Of a stretch of 64,000 nucleotides of DNA, positions 49,153-57,630 are shown piece by piece. The DNA is from Elusimicrobiota bacterium (GTDB lineage: Bacteria > Elusimicrobiota > Elusimicrobia > UBA1565 > UBA9628). Position 1 is the stretch's first letter. Each line of letters starts with the position of its first letter. Location: assembly GCA_028868375.1 (NCBI GenBank), contig JAGWUP010000004.1, forward strand, positions 124,001 through 188,000, in the 5' to 3' direction. Both the position numbers and the translations under genes were made by a program. A model generated the notes under the pieces. That model had not been told where the DNA came from. It did not search any database and saw only the letters and a list, made by a program, of their open reading frames with translations.

Positions 49153-49226
49153 TGCGGGATGGTGAAATGGTATCACGGGTGGCTCTGAACCACTTATTCT
49201 AGGTTCGAATCCTAGTCCCGCAGCCA
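49153..49226 (+). tRNA. tRNA-Gln (anticodon CTG), CCA encoded
   Basis: 74 bases. Acceptor stem TGCGGGA/TCCCGCA with a U1-A72 pair typical of tRNA-Gln, D arm GGTGAAATGGTATCAC, anticodon stem GGTGG/CCACT around loop CTCTGAA (anticodon CTG), T arm CTAGG-TTCGAAT-CCTAG, discriminator G and encoded CCA. Reads CAG codons, which are frequent in a GC-rich genome. Confidence 0.97.
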
Positions 49227-49248
49227 ACTTTGAGCGATAGACGTAACG

Positions 49249-49270
49249 AGGCCCTCCTTCGGGAGGGCCT
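49249..49270 (+). terminator. Hairpin after the tRNA gene
   Basis: AGGCCCTCC-TTCG-GGAGGGCCT, a perfect 9-bp stem with a stable UUCG tetraloop, 22 bases after the tRNA. It is followed by GTCGTCTTCC rather than a pure T tract, so it may terminate weakly or protect the RNA 3' end. Confidence 0.7.
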
Positions 49271-49352
49271 GTCGTCTTCCTGGGAACGGCGGGCTTGCGG
49301 GACTAGCGGTCTTGAAGATGTCCCTAGAGGTTGAATTTATTACGATGACTTC

Positions 49353-50690
49353 ATGAATATCCGAGCCGCTTGGTTTTTGCTACCAGTCGCGCTTTCCGGC
49401 TGCGCTTCGGTAGTGGGTCGCTATCCGGTGTCGGAGGCCCCGGGGATGGGCTATCCGGAGGCACGGCGGCAGGCCATCGCTCTGCTGAAGAAGGCGAACC
49501 TCGAAACGGCCGGCTTTACCGCTGCCACGCTGGCGGGTGGATTTAAGTTCGACGTCGGGGACAAGGCCCTGAGCCTGAATTACACGCGCTACCGCGGTCT
49601 TCTCGACGATCACGGCGTCCCGGCGCAAACTGTCTGCGGCTACGAGTACCTCGACGACATCTCCGTGACTGAGTACTCCAACAAATACTGGCAGTGGGCG
49701 GTGCCTTTGGGGTCGCAATGCGACAACCTGGCGGTGTACTTGCCCGACAAGGAGAGCTCCCTCGCCTTCGCCCGCGCGCTTTCCGCGCTCAAGAAGGCTG
49801 CCGAGCAGCCCGCGCCGGCTGCCGCGGGCCTAGGCGGCAAAGACCTCGCCGCCATCGTGCAGGCGGCGGTGGCGGGCGCGACGAAGGCGCAAGGCTCTTC
49901 CGATGCGCCACAGACGGCCTCCGACGTGGACAAGCCGTCCTTCCATCTTGCCGAGCGGCCGGACGATTTTGCGTTGGTGATTGGCATCGGGAAATACTCC
50001 GACCTCCCGGAGGCCAGCTTCGCCGAGAACGACGCCCGGGCGGTCAAGAATCATCTCCTCGCGATGGGCTTCCCCAGCCGCAACGTCGTCCAGTTGTTCG
50101 GCGAAAAAGCCGGCCGCTCCTCGATGGAAAAGTTCCTCGAGACCTGGCTGCCGCGCAACGTCAAGGAAGACAGTCGCGTCTTTTTCTACTTCTCCGGGCA
50201 CGGCGCCCCGGACCCCGAGACCGGTGAAGCCTATCTCGTTCCCTGGGACGGCGATCCGAGCTTTCTCGAGAACACGGGCTATCCCATCAAGCGCCTCTAC
50301 GCGAAGCTTTCCGGCCTCAGGGCCAAGGAAGTCATCGTGGTCATGGACGCCTGCTTCTCGGGAGCGGGCGGTCGCTCGGTTTTGCCCAAAGGCGCGCGAC
50401 CTTTGGTGGTGAAGGTGGACGCCGCGACCGTCCCGCAGAACCTGACCGTCTTCGCTGCGGCCTCCGGAAACCAGATCACCAGCACGTTGGAGGATCAAGG
50501 CCACGGGACGTTCACCTATTATTTCTTGAAGGGACTCGACGGCGGGGCCAAGGACGCTTCGGGAGCGGTCACCGCGAAAGGCCTCTACGACTACCTCCGG
50601 CCCAAGGTCGAGGACGCGGCGCGCAGGCAAAATCGAGACCAGGAACCGGTCCTTCGCGGGGTGACCGACCGAGAGATCGCCCAGTTCTAA
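49353..50690 (+). CDS. Caspase-fold (C14) lipoprotein A
   Basis: 445 residues. Lipobox ALSGC with Cys17 predicts a membrane-anchored lipoprotein. Residues 18-200 are a domain not recognised. Residues 204-440 are a caspase/metacaspase-like domain: DDFALVIGIGKYSDLP, catalytic His283 in FYFSGHGAPD and catalytic Cys334 in VVMDACFSGAGG. The specificity pocket is not readable from sequence alone. The catalytic domain closely resembles those of the two caspase genes facing it (AYLVPWDGDP, SVL-KGARPLV shared). A periplasmic or surface protease role is inferred. The ATG lies nine bases after TATTAC, with no ribosome-binding site. Confidence 0.88.
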   Translation: MNIRAAWFLLPVALSGCASVVGRYPVSEAPGMGYPEARRQAIALLKKANLETAGFTAATLAGGFKFDVGDKALSLNYTRYRGLLDDHGVPAQTVCGYEYLDDISVTEYSNKYWQWAVPLGSQCDNLAVYLPDKESSLAFARALSALKKAAEQPAPAAAGLGGKDLAAIVQAAVAGATKAQGSSDAPQTASDVDKPSFHLAERPDDFALVIGIGKYSDLPEASFAENDARAVKNHLLAMGFPSRNVVQLFGEKAGRSSMEKFLETWLPRNVKEDSRVFFYFSGHGAPDPETGEAYLVPWDGDPSFLENTGYPIKRLYAKLSGLRAKEVIVVMDACFSGAGGRSVLPKGARPLVVKVDAATVPQNLTVFAAASGNQITSTLEDQGHGTFTYYFLKGLDGGAKDASGAVTAKGLYDYLRPKVEDAARRQNRDQEPVLRGVTDREIAQF

Positions 50691-50800
50691 GTGTCGATCA
50701 GTGCGGTGGCCTGGGGGGATTGCATCTTCCGAATCGGAGCTCCGACGGGCGCTGGGAAATTCCCTCACATCCGGAAACGAGCGCGCAAAGACGCTCGTCG

Positions 50801-52249
50801 CTAGCGCGCCGAGCTGAGCGAGAGCTTGGCGGCGGCGCCCGCGGAGGCCAGCAGCTGCGGCGTCTGGTCGCGGTTGTCGCGGCGGGCGGCGTCGCGCACC
50901 AGCGGCAGCAGCTCGTCGTAGAGGGACTGCACCGTCGCCCGGCCGCGGCTGGCGTTGAGGCCATGAAGGAGGAAATAAGTGAACAGGCCGTGGCCTTGCG
51001 TCTCGTCGGTGCCGGTGATCTCGCCCGCGCCGGCGGCGGCCAGCGATACGACCTTGCCCAAGTCGTCCTGGCCCACGTCCACTTTGGTCACCAGAGGCCG
51101 CGCTCCCTTGGCGAGCACGGAGCGCCCGCCCGCTCCCGAGAAGCAGGCGTCCATGGCGACCACGACGGACTTCGCCTTGAGCGCGTTGAGCTTCCGGTAG
51201 AGGCGCTGTATCGGGTAGGCCGTGTTCTCGAGAAACTTCGGGTCTCCGTCCCAGGGCACGAGATAGGCGCGCCCCGTCGCCGCATCCGGCGCGCCGTGGC
51301 CGGAGAAATAGACGAAGACGCGGGAATCCTCGGTGACGCGGCTGGGCAGCCAGGACTCCACGTACTTCGCGATGCTCGCGCGTCCCGCCCGCTGTCCCGT
51401 CAGCAGAACGACGTTGCGCTCCGGGTAGCCCAGCGCGAGCAGGTGCGCCTTCACGGCGGCGGCGTCGCGCTCGGCGAAATCGGCCTTGGGCAGGCCCTCG
51501 TAGTTTTCGACGCCGATGACGAGGGCGTAGGCGTCGCCGTCCTCGGGCGCGGCCGCGTAAGACGGCGCGTCCACGTCCGAATGATACGCCGGCGCGGCGC
51601 GCGCGGCCGTGGCGGCTGAGGGGGCGGGCTTGCGCGCGCGCGCGTACGCTTCGAGCGCGCCGGAGCTTAGGAGCGCGCGCTCCAGGCGGGTCCGCGCGAT
51701 GCGCATGCTGTCGCCCATGAGATGGTACTGGTCGGTCGGCCCGCGGTGCTCGACGACGCCGTCGGCTTTCAGGGTGTCGATCGGCGCGCCTCCGGCGCCC
51801 AGCAGGGCCACGGTCATGTCCGTCTTGGCGGTGGAGTGCAGCAGCGCCAGCGCCAGCGGAGGCAGGATGAAAAGAGGCATGAGCGCCGTCTTGTTCGAGT
51901 CGAATTTGTAGTAGACGTCGAAGACCGCCGTGACGTCCGCGCCGGCGGCGCGGGGATCGTCGGCGCGGTCGACGATCACCACCTTGCCGAAGGTGCGCCG
52001 GAAGACGTCGATCGAGTCGGAGAACAGCTTCTCCGGGTCCCAGTTCATCTCGCCCACGGAGCGTCCGCCGCGCGCGTAAGCGAGCATGTTCTTGGTGTTC
52101 TCGGTGACGACGACGGCCGCGGTCAACTCGCGCGCCGAGAGCGCGGCGCGGTCGATGCCGGCGAAGGGGTCGGTCGCGGGCGCGGGCGGCGCGCCCGCGC
52201 AGCCCTGCAGGACGGCGAGGCAGCAGGCCAAGGCCGCGGCTTTCTTCAT
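50801..52249 (-). CDS. Caspase-fold (C14) lipoprotein B
   Basis: 482 residues with lipobox VLQGC (Cys17). The N-terminal domain, about 25-200, has ELTAAVVVTENTKNMLAYAR and GADVTAVFDVYYKFDSNKTA. It resembles the N-terminal part of lipoprotein C and may be a nucleotide- or peptide-binding module of unknown type. The caspase domain, about 238-480, has YALVIGVENYEGLP, His318 in YFSGHGAPD and Cys369 in MDACFSGAGG. An Ala/Pro linker joins the two. It starts 10 bases after the stop of lipoprotein C with GAGGAAG as ribosome-binding site, so they form one operon. It converges on caspase gene A. Confidence 0.88.
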   Translation of the reverse strand: MKKAAALACCLAVLQGCAGAPPAPATDPFAGIDRAALSARELTAAVVVTENTKNMLAYARGGRSVGEMNWDPEKLFSDSIDVFRRTFGKVVIVDRADDPRAAGADVTAVFDVYYKFDSNKTALMPLFILPPLALALLHSTAKTDMTVALLGAGGAPIDTLKADGVVEHRGPTDQYHLMGDSMRIARTRLERALLSSGALEAYARARKPAPSAATAARAAPAYHSDVDAPSYAAAPEDGDAYALVIGVENYEGLPKADFAERDAAAVKAHLLALGYPERNVVLLTGQRAGRASIAKYVESWLPSRVTEDSRVFVYFSGHGAPDAATGRAYLVPWDGDPKFLENTAYPIQRLYRKLNALKAKSVVVAMDACFSGAGGRSVLAKGARPLVTKVDVGQDDLGKVVSLAAAGAGEITGTDETQGHGLFTYFLLHGLNASRGRATVQSLYDELLPLVRDAARRDNRDQTPQLLASAGAAAKLSLSSAR

Positions 52250-52259
52250 GTCGTCTTCC

Positions 52260-53648
52260 TCACAGAGGCTCGCTCGCCGCTTCCGCTTGCGCCGGGATCA
52301 ACTGCGGCGTCTGGTCGCGGTTGTCGCGCCGCGCGGCGTCCTGCACGCGCGGCCGCAGGTATTCGTAGAGATCCTTGGCCGAGGCGGAGCCCCGCGTGCG
52401 ATTCAGCCCCTTGAGCAGGTAGTAGGTGAATACGCCGTGGCCCCGCGCCTCGTCGGTGCCCGTGATCTCGTCGGCCCCGGCGGCGGCGAGCACGAGCAGC
52501 TTGCCCACGCTCTGCGCGCCCGTGTCGACCTTGGTGACGAGCGGGCGCGCGCCCTTGGCGAGGACCGAGCGCCCGCCCGCTCCCGAGAAGCAGGAGTCCA
52601 TCGCCACGAGCACGCGCGAGGCCGCAAGCGCGTTGAGCTTCTGGTAGAGGCGCTTGATCGGATAGCCGGTGTCCTCGAGAAACTTGGGATCGCCGTCCCA
52701 GGGCACGAGGTAGGCCTGCCCCGTGGCCGCGTCGGGCGCGCCGTGGCCGGAGAAATAGACGAAGACGCGCGCTCCGCTGGGCACGTTGCGCGGCAGCCAG
52801 GACTCCACGTACTTTTCGATGCCCGCCTTGCCGGCTTGCGGCCCGGTCAGAAAGATCAGGTTGCGTTCCGGCACGCCCAAGGCCCGCAGGTGGGCGCGGA
52901 CGGCGGCGGCGTCGCGCTCCGCGAAGTCGGCCGGCGGCAGGTTCTCGTATTTCTCGATGCCGATGACCAGCGCGTAGCTGTTCGGATCGTCGGCGCGCCG
53001 ATACGCGGGCCGGTCGACGTCCGAGGCGTAGGTCCGCGCCGGTTGCGCCCGCGCTACGGGCGCGGCCGCGGCCGGCGCGCGCGCGCGCGCGAACCCGGCC
53101 AGCGCGGCCGAAGCCTGCAGCGTGCGCTCGAACTGATCCCGCACGGACTGAGACGCCTCGTCCATGGCGTCGCCCACTCCGGCGGTGGCGAAGACGGCGG
53201 CCCGCGCGGACGAGCCCGCCTTCACCTCTTCGATCCTGCCGCCGTCCGGGCTCATGAAGATGGCGGAGAGGTCGATGGAGGCCTTCTGCAGCGCCGTGCC
53301 CGGGATCCTCGAGTAGATGTCGAGCACCACGGCGAGGTCGGCGCCCGCGGCCCGCGCCTCGGCCAGCGAGCGCGCTTCCACGACTTTCTTGAAGTTGCGC
53401 CGCAGCACGCCCCCGACGTCCTCGAAGAGCTTGTTGGGGTCGAACTGGCCGGTGACGGCCGCGCCCCGGCGCGCGTATTGCAGCGCGGCCCGCGTGTTGT
53501 CGGACGGGATCAACGCCAGAGTGAGCCCGGACAAGGGCGAGCCCGCCGGCGAGAGGTCGAGATTGGCGAAGGGATCCTGGCGCGCCGCCGGCTGCGGCAT
53601 GCAGCCCGACAGCGACAGGAGGCAAGCGGCAAGAAGCGAGAGCCTCAC
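52260..53648 (-). CDS. Caspase-fold (C14) lipoprotein C
   Basis: 462 residues, GTG start, lipobox LSGC (Cys16). The N-terminal domain, about 25-185, parallels that of lipoprotein B (LALIPSDNTRAALQYARRGA, GADLAVVLDIYSRIPG). The caspase domain, about 224-450, carries YALVIGIEKYENLP, His302 in YFSGHGAPD and Cys353 in MDSCFSGAGG. Both catalytic residues are kept in all three paralogues, so they are likely active. First gene of a two-gene operon. An extended -10 TGCTAGACT lies six bases before the GTG. Confidence 0.88.
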   Translation of the reverse strand: MRLSLLAACLLSLSGCMPQPAARQDPFANLDLSPAGSPLSGLTLALIPSDNTRAALQYARRGAAVTGQFDPNKLFEDVGGVLRRNFKKVVEARSLAEARAAGADLAVVLDIYSRIPGTALQKASIDLSAIFMSPDGGRIEEVKAGSSARAAVFATAGVGDAMDEASQSVRDQFERTLQASAALAGFARARAPAAAAPVARAQPARTYASDVDRPAYRRADDPNSYALVIGIEKYENLPPADFAERDAAAVRAHLRALGVPERNLIFLTGPQAGKAGIEKYVESWLPRNVPSGARVFVYFSGHGAPDAATGQAYLVPWDGDPKFLEDTGYPIKRLYQKLNALAASRVLVAMDSCFSGAGGRSVLAKGARPLVTKVDTGAQSVGKLLVLAAAGADEITGTDEARGHGVFTYYLLKGLNRTRGSASAKDLYEYLRPRVQDAARRDNRDQTPQLIPAQAEAASEPL

Positions 53649-53654
53649 AGACGG

Positions 53655-53663
53655 AGTCTAGCA
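53655..53663 (-). promoter_or_regulatory. Extended -10 promoter of the caspase B-C operon
   Basis: TGCTAGACT on the minus strand (TGn plus TAGACT) ends six bases before the GTG at 53648. As with purF, the transcript would begin at or beside the start codon. Confidence 0.45.
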
Positions 53664-53824
53664 AATGGCGCCCGCTCGTCTTGCTGAGCACTATGACAGA
53701 GTGAAGCGCGCCCGAGCGCAACTCTCTCGGGGCAACTAGTCTTTTAGCCTTGGGCCTTTAAGCCCTCCGAGGCGTGGGACTTTAGCCTCTTCTCGGCGGA
53801 AGGCTAACATATTATTCTTGGGGC

Positions 53825-54508
53825 ATGAAGACACTCTTTAGCGTTATTGCCGCTCTTTTTTGCGCCCTAATGGTGCCGGCGCCGACCGCGGCGGCCGGCG
53901 CTCCGGAAGGGTCCGCCCTCGAAACCTTGAGCTCTCTGGCGTCCGCTGACGCGGCTGCCTCGGCGAACAACACCCCCACCGCCAAAGGAGGTCTGGGCAG
54001 CCACGTCCCCGGGAAACCCGTTCCAGCCGTCAAGCCGCTGCCCGAGGAGCCGCCGGTTTCTCTAAGCCCCATTGAGCGCCTCAAGTTCATGTACGACCGC
54101 GGCGGACCCGTGACGCGCGCCGACGTGAACGACTGGTGGGCGGGCCAATGCATCAAGCCCCAGGGGGGAAGCTTCCACTCCCTGATCCTGTTCAGCGGCA
54201 TCCCCGACAATCCCGCTGGCGGGCCTCTATTCAAGAATTGGCGCGTCGGCATGCGATTCGCGACGGATGGTCCGCCCTCCTACTTCGATTCCCTGACCGA
54301 CCATCTCGTGGCTGAGTTGCGCGGGTACTTGAACGATGCCAGCTCTTCGGAGGTCCCCGTCTTCGGAGCCGAAAGCATGAGTTTCACCCAAACAGATACA
54401 AGCTATTGGCTTAAAAAATTCGGCCCTTACCTCGTCCTCAAGGCGAAGGAGCAAGGCGACGACTATTACTACGCTTACTTCTACAAGAAGGTCACGCCCA
54501 AAGAATAG
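53825..54508 (+). CDS. Secreted protein of unknown function
   Basis: 227 residues. Signal peptide MKTLFSVIAALFCALMVPAP, an Ala/Ser/Pro-rich linker to about 80, then a compact domain with IERLKFMYDRGGPVTRADVN, DWWAGQCIKPQGGSFHSLIL, FKNWRVGMRFATDGPPSYFD and YWLKKFGPYLVLKAKEQGDD, ending YYAYFYKKV. No family recognised. The upstream 120 bases contain GGGCCTTTAAGCCC and TGGGACTTTAGCC. The latter recalls the element at 18906-18934 but at a different distance. A TATTAT lies nine bases before the ATG. Confidence 0.65.
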   Translation: MKTLFSVIAALFCALMVPAPTAAAGAPEGSALETLSSLASADAAASANNTPTAKGGLGSHVPGKPVPAVKPLPEEPPVSLSPIERLKFMYDRGGPVTRADVNDWWAGQCIKPQGGSFHSLILFSGIPDNPAGGPLFKNWRVGMRFATDGPPSYFDSLTDHLVAELRGYLNDASSSEVPVFGAESMSFTQTDTSYWLKKFGPYLVLKAKEQGDDYYYAYFYKKVTPKE

Positions 54509-54537
54509 CGTCCCCAAAACCTCGGGCAAGCCCTGAA

Positions 54538-54599
54538 CGGCGGCGGCGCCGATAACATCCCTCCGGGGCCCGGTCGCCTAGAGCGCCGCTCGGCTCTCC
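54538..54599 (+). repeat. Dispersed repeat R2, copy 2 (one arm)
   Basis: CGGCGGCGGCGCCGATAACA, then TCCCTCCGGGGCCCGGTCGC and CGCCGCTCGGCTCTC match the reverse complement of 33620-33680 with a few gaps. It sits 30 bases after the stop of a secreted-protein gene, between convergent genes. Confidence 0.75.
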
Positions 54600-54642
54600 T
54601 GTGATCTACGTGGGCCTTGTCGCCAACGTCCTGAGCGGGGGT

Positions 54643-55308
54643 CTAGCGCAGTCCCGGCACGAAGAAGGGCCCCAGGCCGATGAGGAAGATGGCGGCGGCC
54701 CAGAGGCCGTGCTCCAGGCTCGTCAGCGCGGCGGAATGGCTGCGTTCGTACGTGCTTGCGAAGAGCAGGCCGCCCAGGAAGGCTAGGCCGACCGCCCAGG
54801 CGTTGGCCAGATACAGGTGGGCGAGAGAGAACGTCAGGGCGCTGGCCGCCACGCGCGCGCGCGGGTTCTTGAAGAGCCCGCCGTAGCGCTGGAAGAAGAA
54901 GACGCGGAACAAGAACTCCTCGGGATAGGCGGGCAGGACCGGAGAAAAGAGCGCGAAGGCCAGCCATCGGGCCGGATGCCGCCGCGCGAAGGCGAAGGGC
55001 GCCGCCGGCGCGAGCAGCCAGAAGGCGAGGCAGAGGATTCCCGCCAGCGCAAGGAAGCGGCGCAGCACTCCGCGCCAGCCCGACTTCACGGCTTCTAGGC
55101 GGAGCAGGCTGCGGCGGTCGAAGGAAGGGTCGCGCCACAGGAGGGCCAGCGCCGCGGCCAGGACGACGAGCTTGAGCGGCATGAGGGGGAGTCCGGTCCG
55201 CCAATGGAGGACGGCGGCGCCGACGGGAATGGCGAGGCAGACGATGGCGGCCTCGAGGGCGCGCCGCTCCGCGGCGGGGCTTCCTGGTTCGCGCAGGGCC
55301 GGTTTCAT
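54643..55308 (-). CDS. CPBP family intramembrane metalloprotease
   Basis: 221 residues with six or so hydrophobic segments. Motifs of the CAAX-protease/bacteriocin-processing (CPBP) family: EE-xxx-R in PAYPEEFLFRVFFFQ, His in LTFSLAHLYLANA, and a later SLEHGLWAAA. Glu and His residues should bind the catalytic metal inside the membrane. The ATG at 55308 overlaps the preceding gene's stop. The substrate is unknown; roles in peptide maturation or envelope protein processing are known for relatives. Confidence 0.85.
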   Translation of the reverse strand: MKPALREPGSPAAERRALEAAIVCLAIPVGAAVLHWRTGLPLMPLKLVVLAAALALLWRDPSFDRRSLLRLEAVKSGWRGVLRRFLALAGILCLAFWLLAPAAPFAFARRHPARWLAFALFSPVLPAYPEEFLFRVFFFQRYGGLFKNPRARVAASALTFSLAHLYLANAWAVGLAFLGGLLFASTYERSHSAALTSLEHGLWAAAIFLIGLGPFFVPGLR

Positions 55309-55556
55309 CGATGAGGGCAGCCCGGCCAGCAGCAGGGCCGGCGCATGCCCTTGCGCATCTTGTCGAGGCCGACCGCGATGCGGCGCTTTCTGGTCTCCTC
55401 TTTCTTGGCCGACGTCACCCAGCAGATCCATTCGTTGCGCGCCAAGGAGGAGATGTCCGCCCAGACGTCCCGGACGACGGCGTCGGAGGCGATCGCCGCG
55501 CCGAAGTCCGTGGGCAGGCGATGCAGGGCTCCGGGGGCGAGCTTTCGTTTCGCCAT
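55305..55556 (-). CDS. YdeI/OmpD-associated family protein
   Basis: 83 residues starting MAKRKLAPGALHRLPTDFGA and ending GMRRPCCWPGCPHR. DISSLARNEWICWVTSAKKE and ETRKRRI fit the small YdeI-type domain (bacteriocin-protection/OmpD-associated), and the CCWPGCPHR tail is often seen in this group. The biochemical role is not established. Overlaps the CPBP gene by four bases (ATGA). Confidence 0.8.
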   Translation of the reverse strand: MAKRKLAPGALHRLPTDFGAAIASDAVVRDVWADISSLARNEWICWVTSAKKEETRKRRIAVGLDKMRKGMRRPCCWPGCPHR

Positions 55557-55652
55557 ATTCTCGGATATTAACAAGGATTGCCGGGAAATGCCACGAGCGA
55601 GCCGCCTTCCGAAGTCTTGACCGGGAGGCGCCGCCGGGTTATCCTCCTGTCC

Positions 55653-56528
55653 ATGCGGCTGGTTTTGGCGCAAATCCTGCTCATGTTGGCGACGGCCGCC
55701 GCCTTCGCCGGCGACTGCACCCCGCGCTTCTACCAGGCTGAGCCGCGCGATGACCAGTGGTATTACGCGACGGGCAAGGCCGCCGACGCCTCGCAGGCTC
55801 GCGACAACGCCTTGCGCCGCCTGGCCGTCAAGGTGACGGGGCGGGAGTCCTCCATAGCCGAGGGAATCTTGACCGGCTGGGAGCAGGACGATCACGGCGA
55901 ATGCGACGGCGTCTATTACGTCTTGATCCGCATCAGGCAGGACAGCGTCCTGCGCAATCTCGCCGCCGAGGCCAAGGGCTTCCAGGCCTCCGCCGCCTCG
56001 ACGCCGACGCAGGTCACCAGCAACGTCACGTTTGTCGCCTCGGAGCATTTCCCGGCGCTGTTCGTGGTCTTTTTCGGATTCATGCTGGCCTGCCTGGCGT
56101 TCGTCTATCGCCCGAGATCGCCCGGCAGCCTTGTCTATGAGTCCCCGGAAGGCCGCAGCGCTCCCGCGCCGGCCGTGGATGCCGGCCGCTACATTACGAC
56201 GCGGTTCAAGCCCGCGGCCCGGCAAGACCAAAAGCTCGCCGCCCAGGAAGTCGCCAGTCTGGGCCTTCCCAAATATTTTTTGGCGCATAAGGGCGAGGGG
56301 ACCTGCCACACCCTGTCCGGTTCGGCGGATACCGTGATGATGGCGATCAAGGAACAGTTGAGGGGCTACTACGCGGGCGATTGGCTCGTCACGGTGAGGC
56401 CCTCAAGGCCGGCAGCTGTTCCCAGCGCGTCGTCCAGCAGGGCGAGCGGTTCTCGCTGCGCCAGCCCCAGTCATGGGAGAGACTCGCGGCGCCGTAGCGC
56501 AGGGTGCCGGGGCCTAAGCCGGCGTTGA
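55653..56528 (+). CDS. Envelope protein with one central membrane segment
   Basis: 291 residues. Signal peptide MRLVLAQILLMLATAAAFAG, then QWYYATGKAADASQARDNAL and RLAVKVTG, which resembles LPP20/FlgT-type modules, and a membrane segment HFPALFVVFFGFMLACLAFV near 150-170. A cytoplasmic or periplasmic tail of about 120 residues follows. The last 47 residues lie antisense to umuC (140-base convergent overlap) and are Ser/Arg-rich, so the true C-terminus may have been extended by loss of an earlier stop. Function unknown. Confidence 0.6.
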   Translation: MRLVLAQILLMLATAAAFAGDCTPRFYQAEPRDDQWYYATGKAADASQARDNALRRLAVKVTGRESSIAEGILTGWEQDDHGECDGVYYVLIRIRQDSVLRNLAAEAKGFQASAASTPTQVTSNVTFVASEHFPALFVVFFGFMLACLAFVYRPRSPGSLVYESPEGRSAPAPAVDAGRYITTRFKPAARQDQKLAAQEVASLGLPKYFLAHKGEGTCHTLSGSADTVMMAIKEQLRGYYAGDWLVTVRPSRPAAVPSASSSRASGSRCASPSHGRDSRRRSAGCRGLSRR

Positions 56529-57630
56529 GCCGGTCCAGCGTTCTCATCAGGCGGCGTCGGCGTTCCGCTTCGATGTCCGCAAACAGCGCGACCTGGGGAG
56601 AGTCCGCGGGGGAAAGCGCGCCCAGGACGACGCCCGCCTTCTTGTAGCGTCGCGCGGGGCGGAAGGCTTGCGTCAAGGCTTGCCGCGCCGCGGAAAGCAG
56701 GGCGGGAGTGTCCGCGACGTCCGGCAATTTTCGCGCCGCGCCGTCCGTATAAAGGCGCTCGGCCTGACGCCAGCCCGCGTAGACCCACAGCGCTCCGGCC
56801 GCCAGGCCGTGCCGCCGCAGGCGCTCGCCAGCCTGCTCCGTGAAAGAGGCCACGGCCGACCATAGAGGATCGAAGTCGTCCAGGGCGTTCGCGAAGGAGC
56901 GCGAGACCGTCACGGATCGGCGCGGCGGCGCGGCGGCGTTCATAGGCAAGCAGGGCTGGCCGCGCAGCTCCGCGGCGATCTTGGCCCCGGCCGCGCCCAG
57001 CGCCTGCAGGACGGCGCCCTCGCGCGCCGACGCCAAGTCCCAGGCCGTGCGAATCCCATGGGCCGCGAGCTTCCGGGCGCTGGCGCCGGCCACGCCCCAG
57101 ATCGCCTGGGCGGGGAGTTGCCGCAGGAGCGGCTCGCGCGCGGCGGGGTCCGCCAGGGAGAGAACGCCAGCGCTCCTCTTGGCTTGGTCGGAAGCCAGCT
57201 TCGCCAGCACCTTGGTGGGCGCCAGGCCCACGCTGACCGGAAGCCCGGTCCAGCGCAAGACCTCCGCGCGCGCGGCCCTGCCCCACTCGAGCGCGTCCCC
57301 GTCCGGAACCAGGAGAAAGGACTCGTCGATCGAGTAGGCCTCCACCTCGCGGGCCTGGGCGGCCAGCACGGCGGAGACGCGCCGCGACATGTCCACGTAG
57401 AGCTCATGGTTGGCGGAGATCACGGCCATGCGGTGCTGGACGGCCTGCGCCCGCACTTGAAAAAAGGGCGCGCCCATGGGGATTCCCAGGGCCTTCGCCT
57501 CCTCCGAGCGCGAGATGACGCAGCCGTCGTTGTTGGAGAGCACCAAGACCGGCCGCCCATCGAGGCCGGGGGCGAACGCGCGCTCGCAGGAGACGAAGAA
57601 GTTGTTGCAGTCGACCAGCGCCAGAGTCAC
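56389..57630 (-). CDS. umuC: Y-family DNA polymerase, UmuC type
   Basis: 413 residues, error-prone translesion polymerase (Pol V catalytic subunit). LALVDCNNFFVSCERAFAP carries the first catalytic Asp, VLSNNDGCVISRSEEAKALG and YSIDESFLLVPDG (Asp-Glu) the others; a little-finger domain and DUF4113-like tail (LFADIEAERRRRLMRTLDRL, YGAASLSHDWGWR) follow. The GTG start overlaps the umuD stop (GTGA). Expression should follow DNA damage through the LexA box at 57913-57926. Confidence 0.94.
   Translation of the reverse strand: MTLALVDCNNFFVSCERAFAPGLDGRPVLVLSNNDGCVISRSEEAKALGIPMGAPFFQVRAQAVQHRMAVISANHELYVDMSRRVSAVLAAQAREVEAYSIDESFLLVPDGDALEWGRAARAEVLRWTGLPVSVGLAPTKVLAKLASDQAKRSAGVLSLADPAAREPLLRQLPAQAIWGVAGASARKLAAHGIRTAWDLASAREGAVLQALGAAGAKIAAELRGQPCLPMNAAAPPRRSVTVSRSFANALDDFDPLWSAVASFTEQAGERLRRHGLAAGALWVYAGWRQAERLYTDGAARKLPDVADTPALLSAARQALTQAFRPARRYKKAGVVLGALSPADSPQVALFADIEAERRRRLMRTLDRLNAGLGPGTLRYGAASLSHDWGWRSENRSPCWTTRWEQLPALRASP

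Noticed and set aside
50691-50800. Additional short gene between caspase genes A and B
   Set aside because: Only 110 bases between convergent stops. A weak GAGCG/CGCTC hairpin near 50782 is the only structure, too small to call a terminator.
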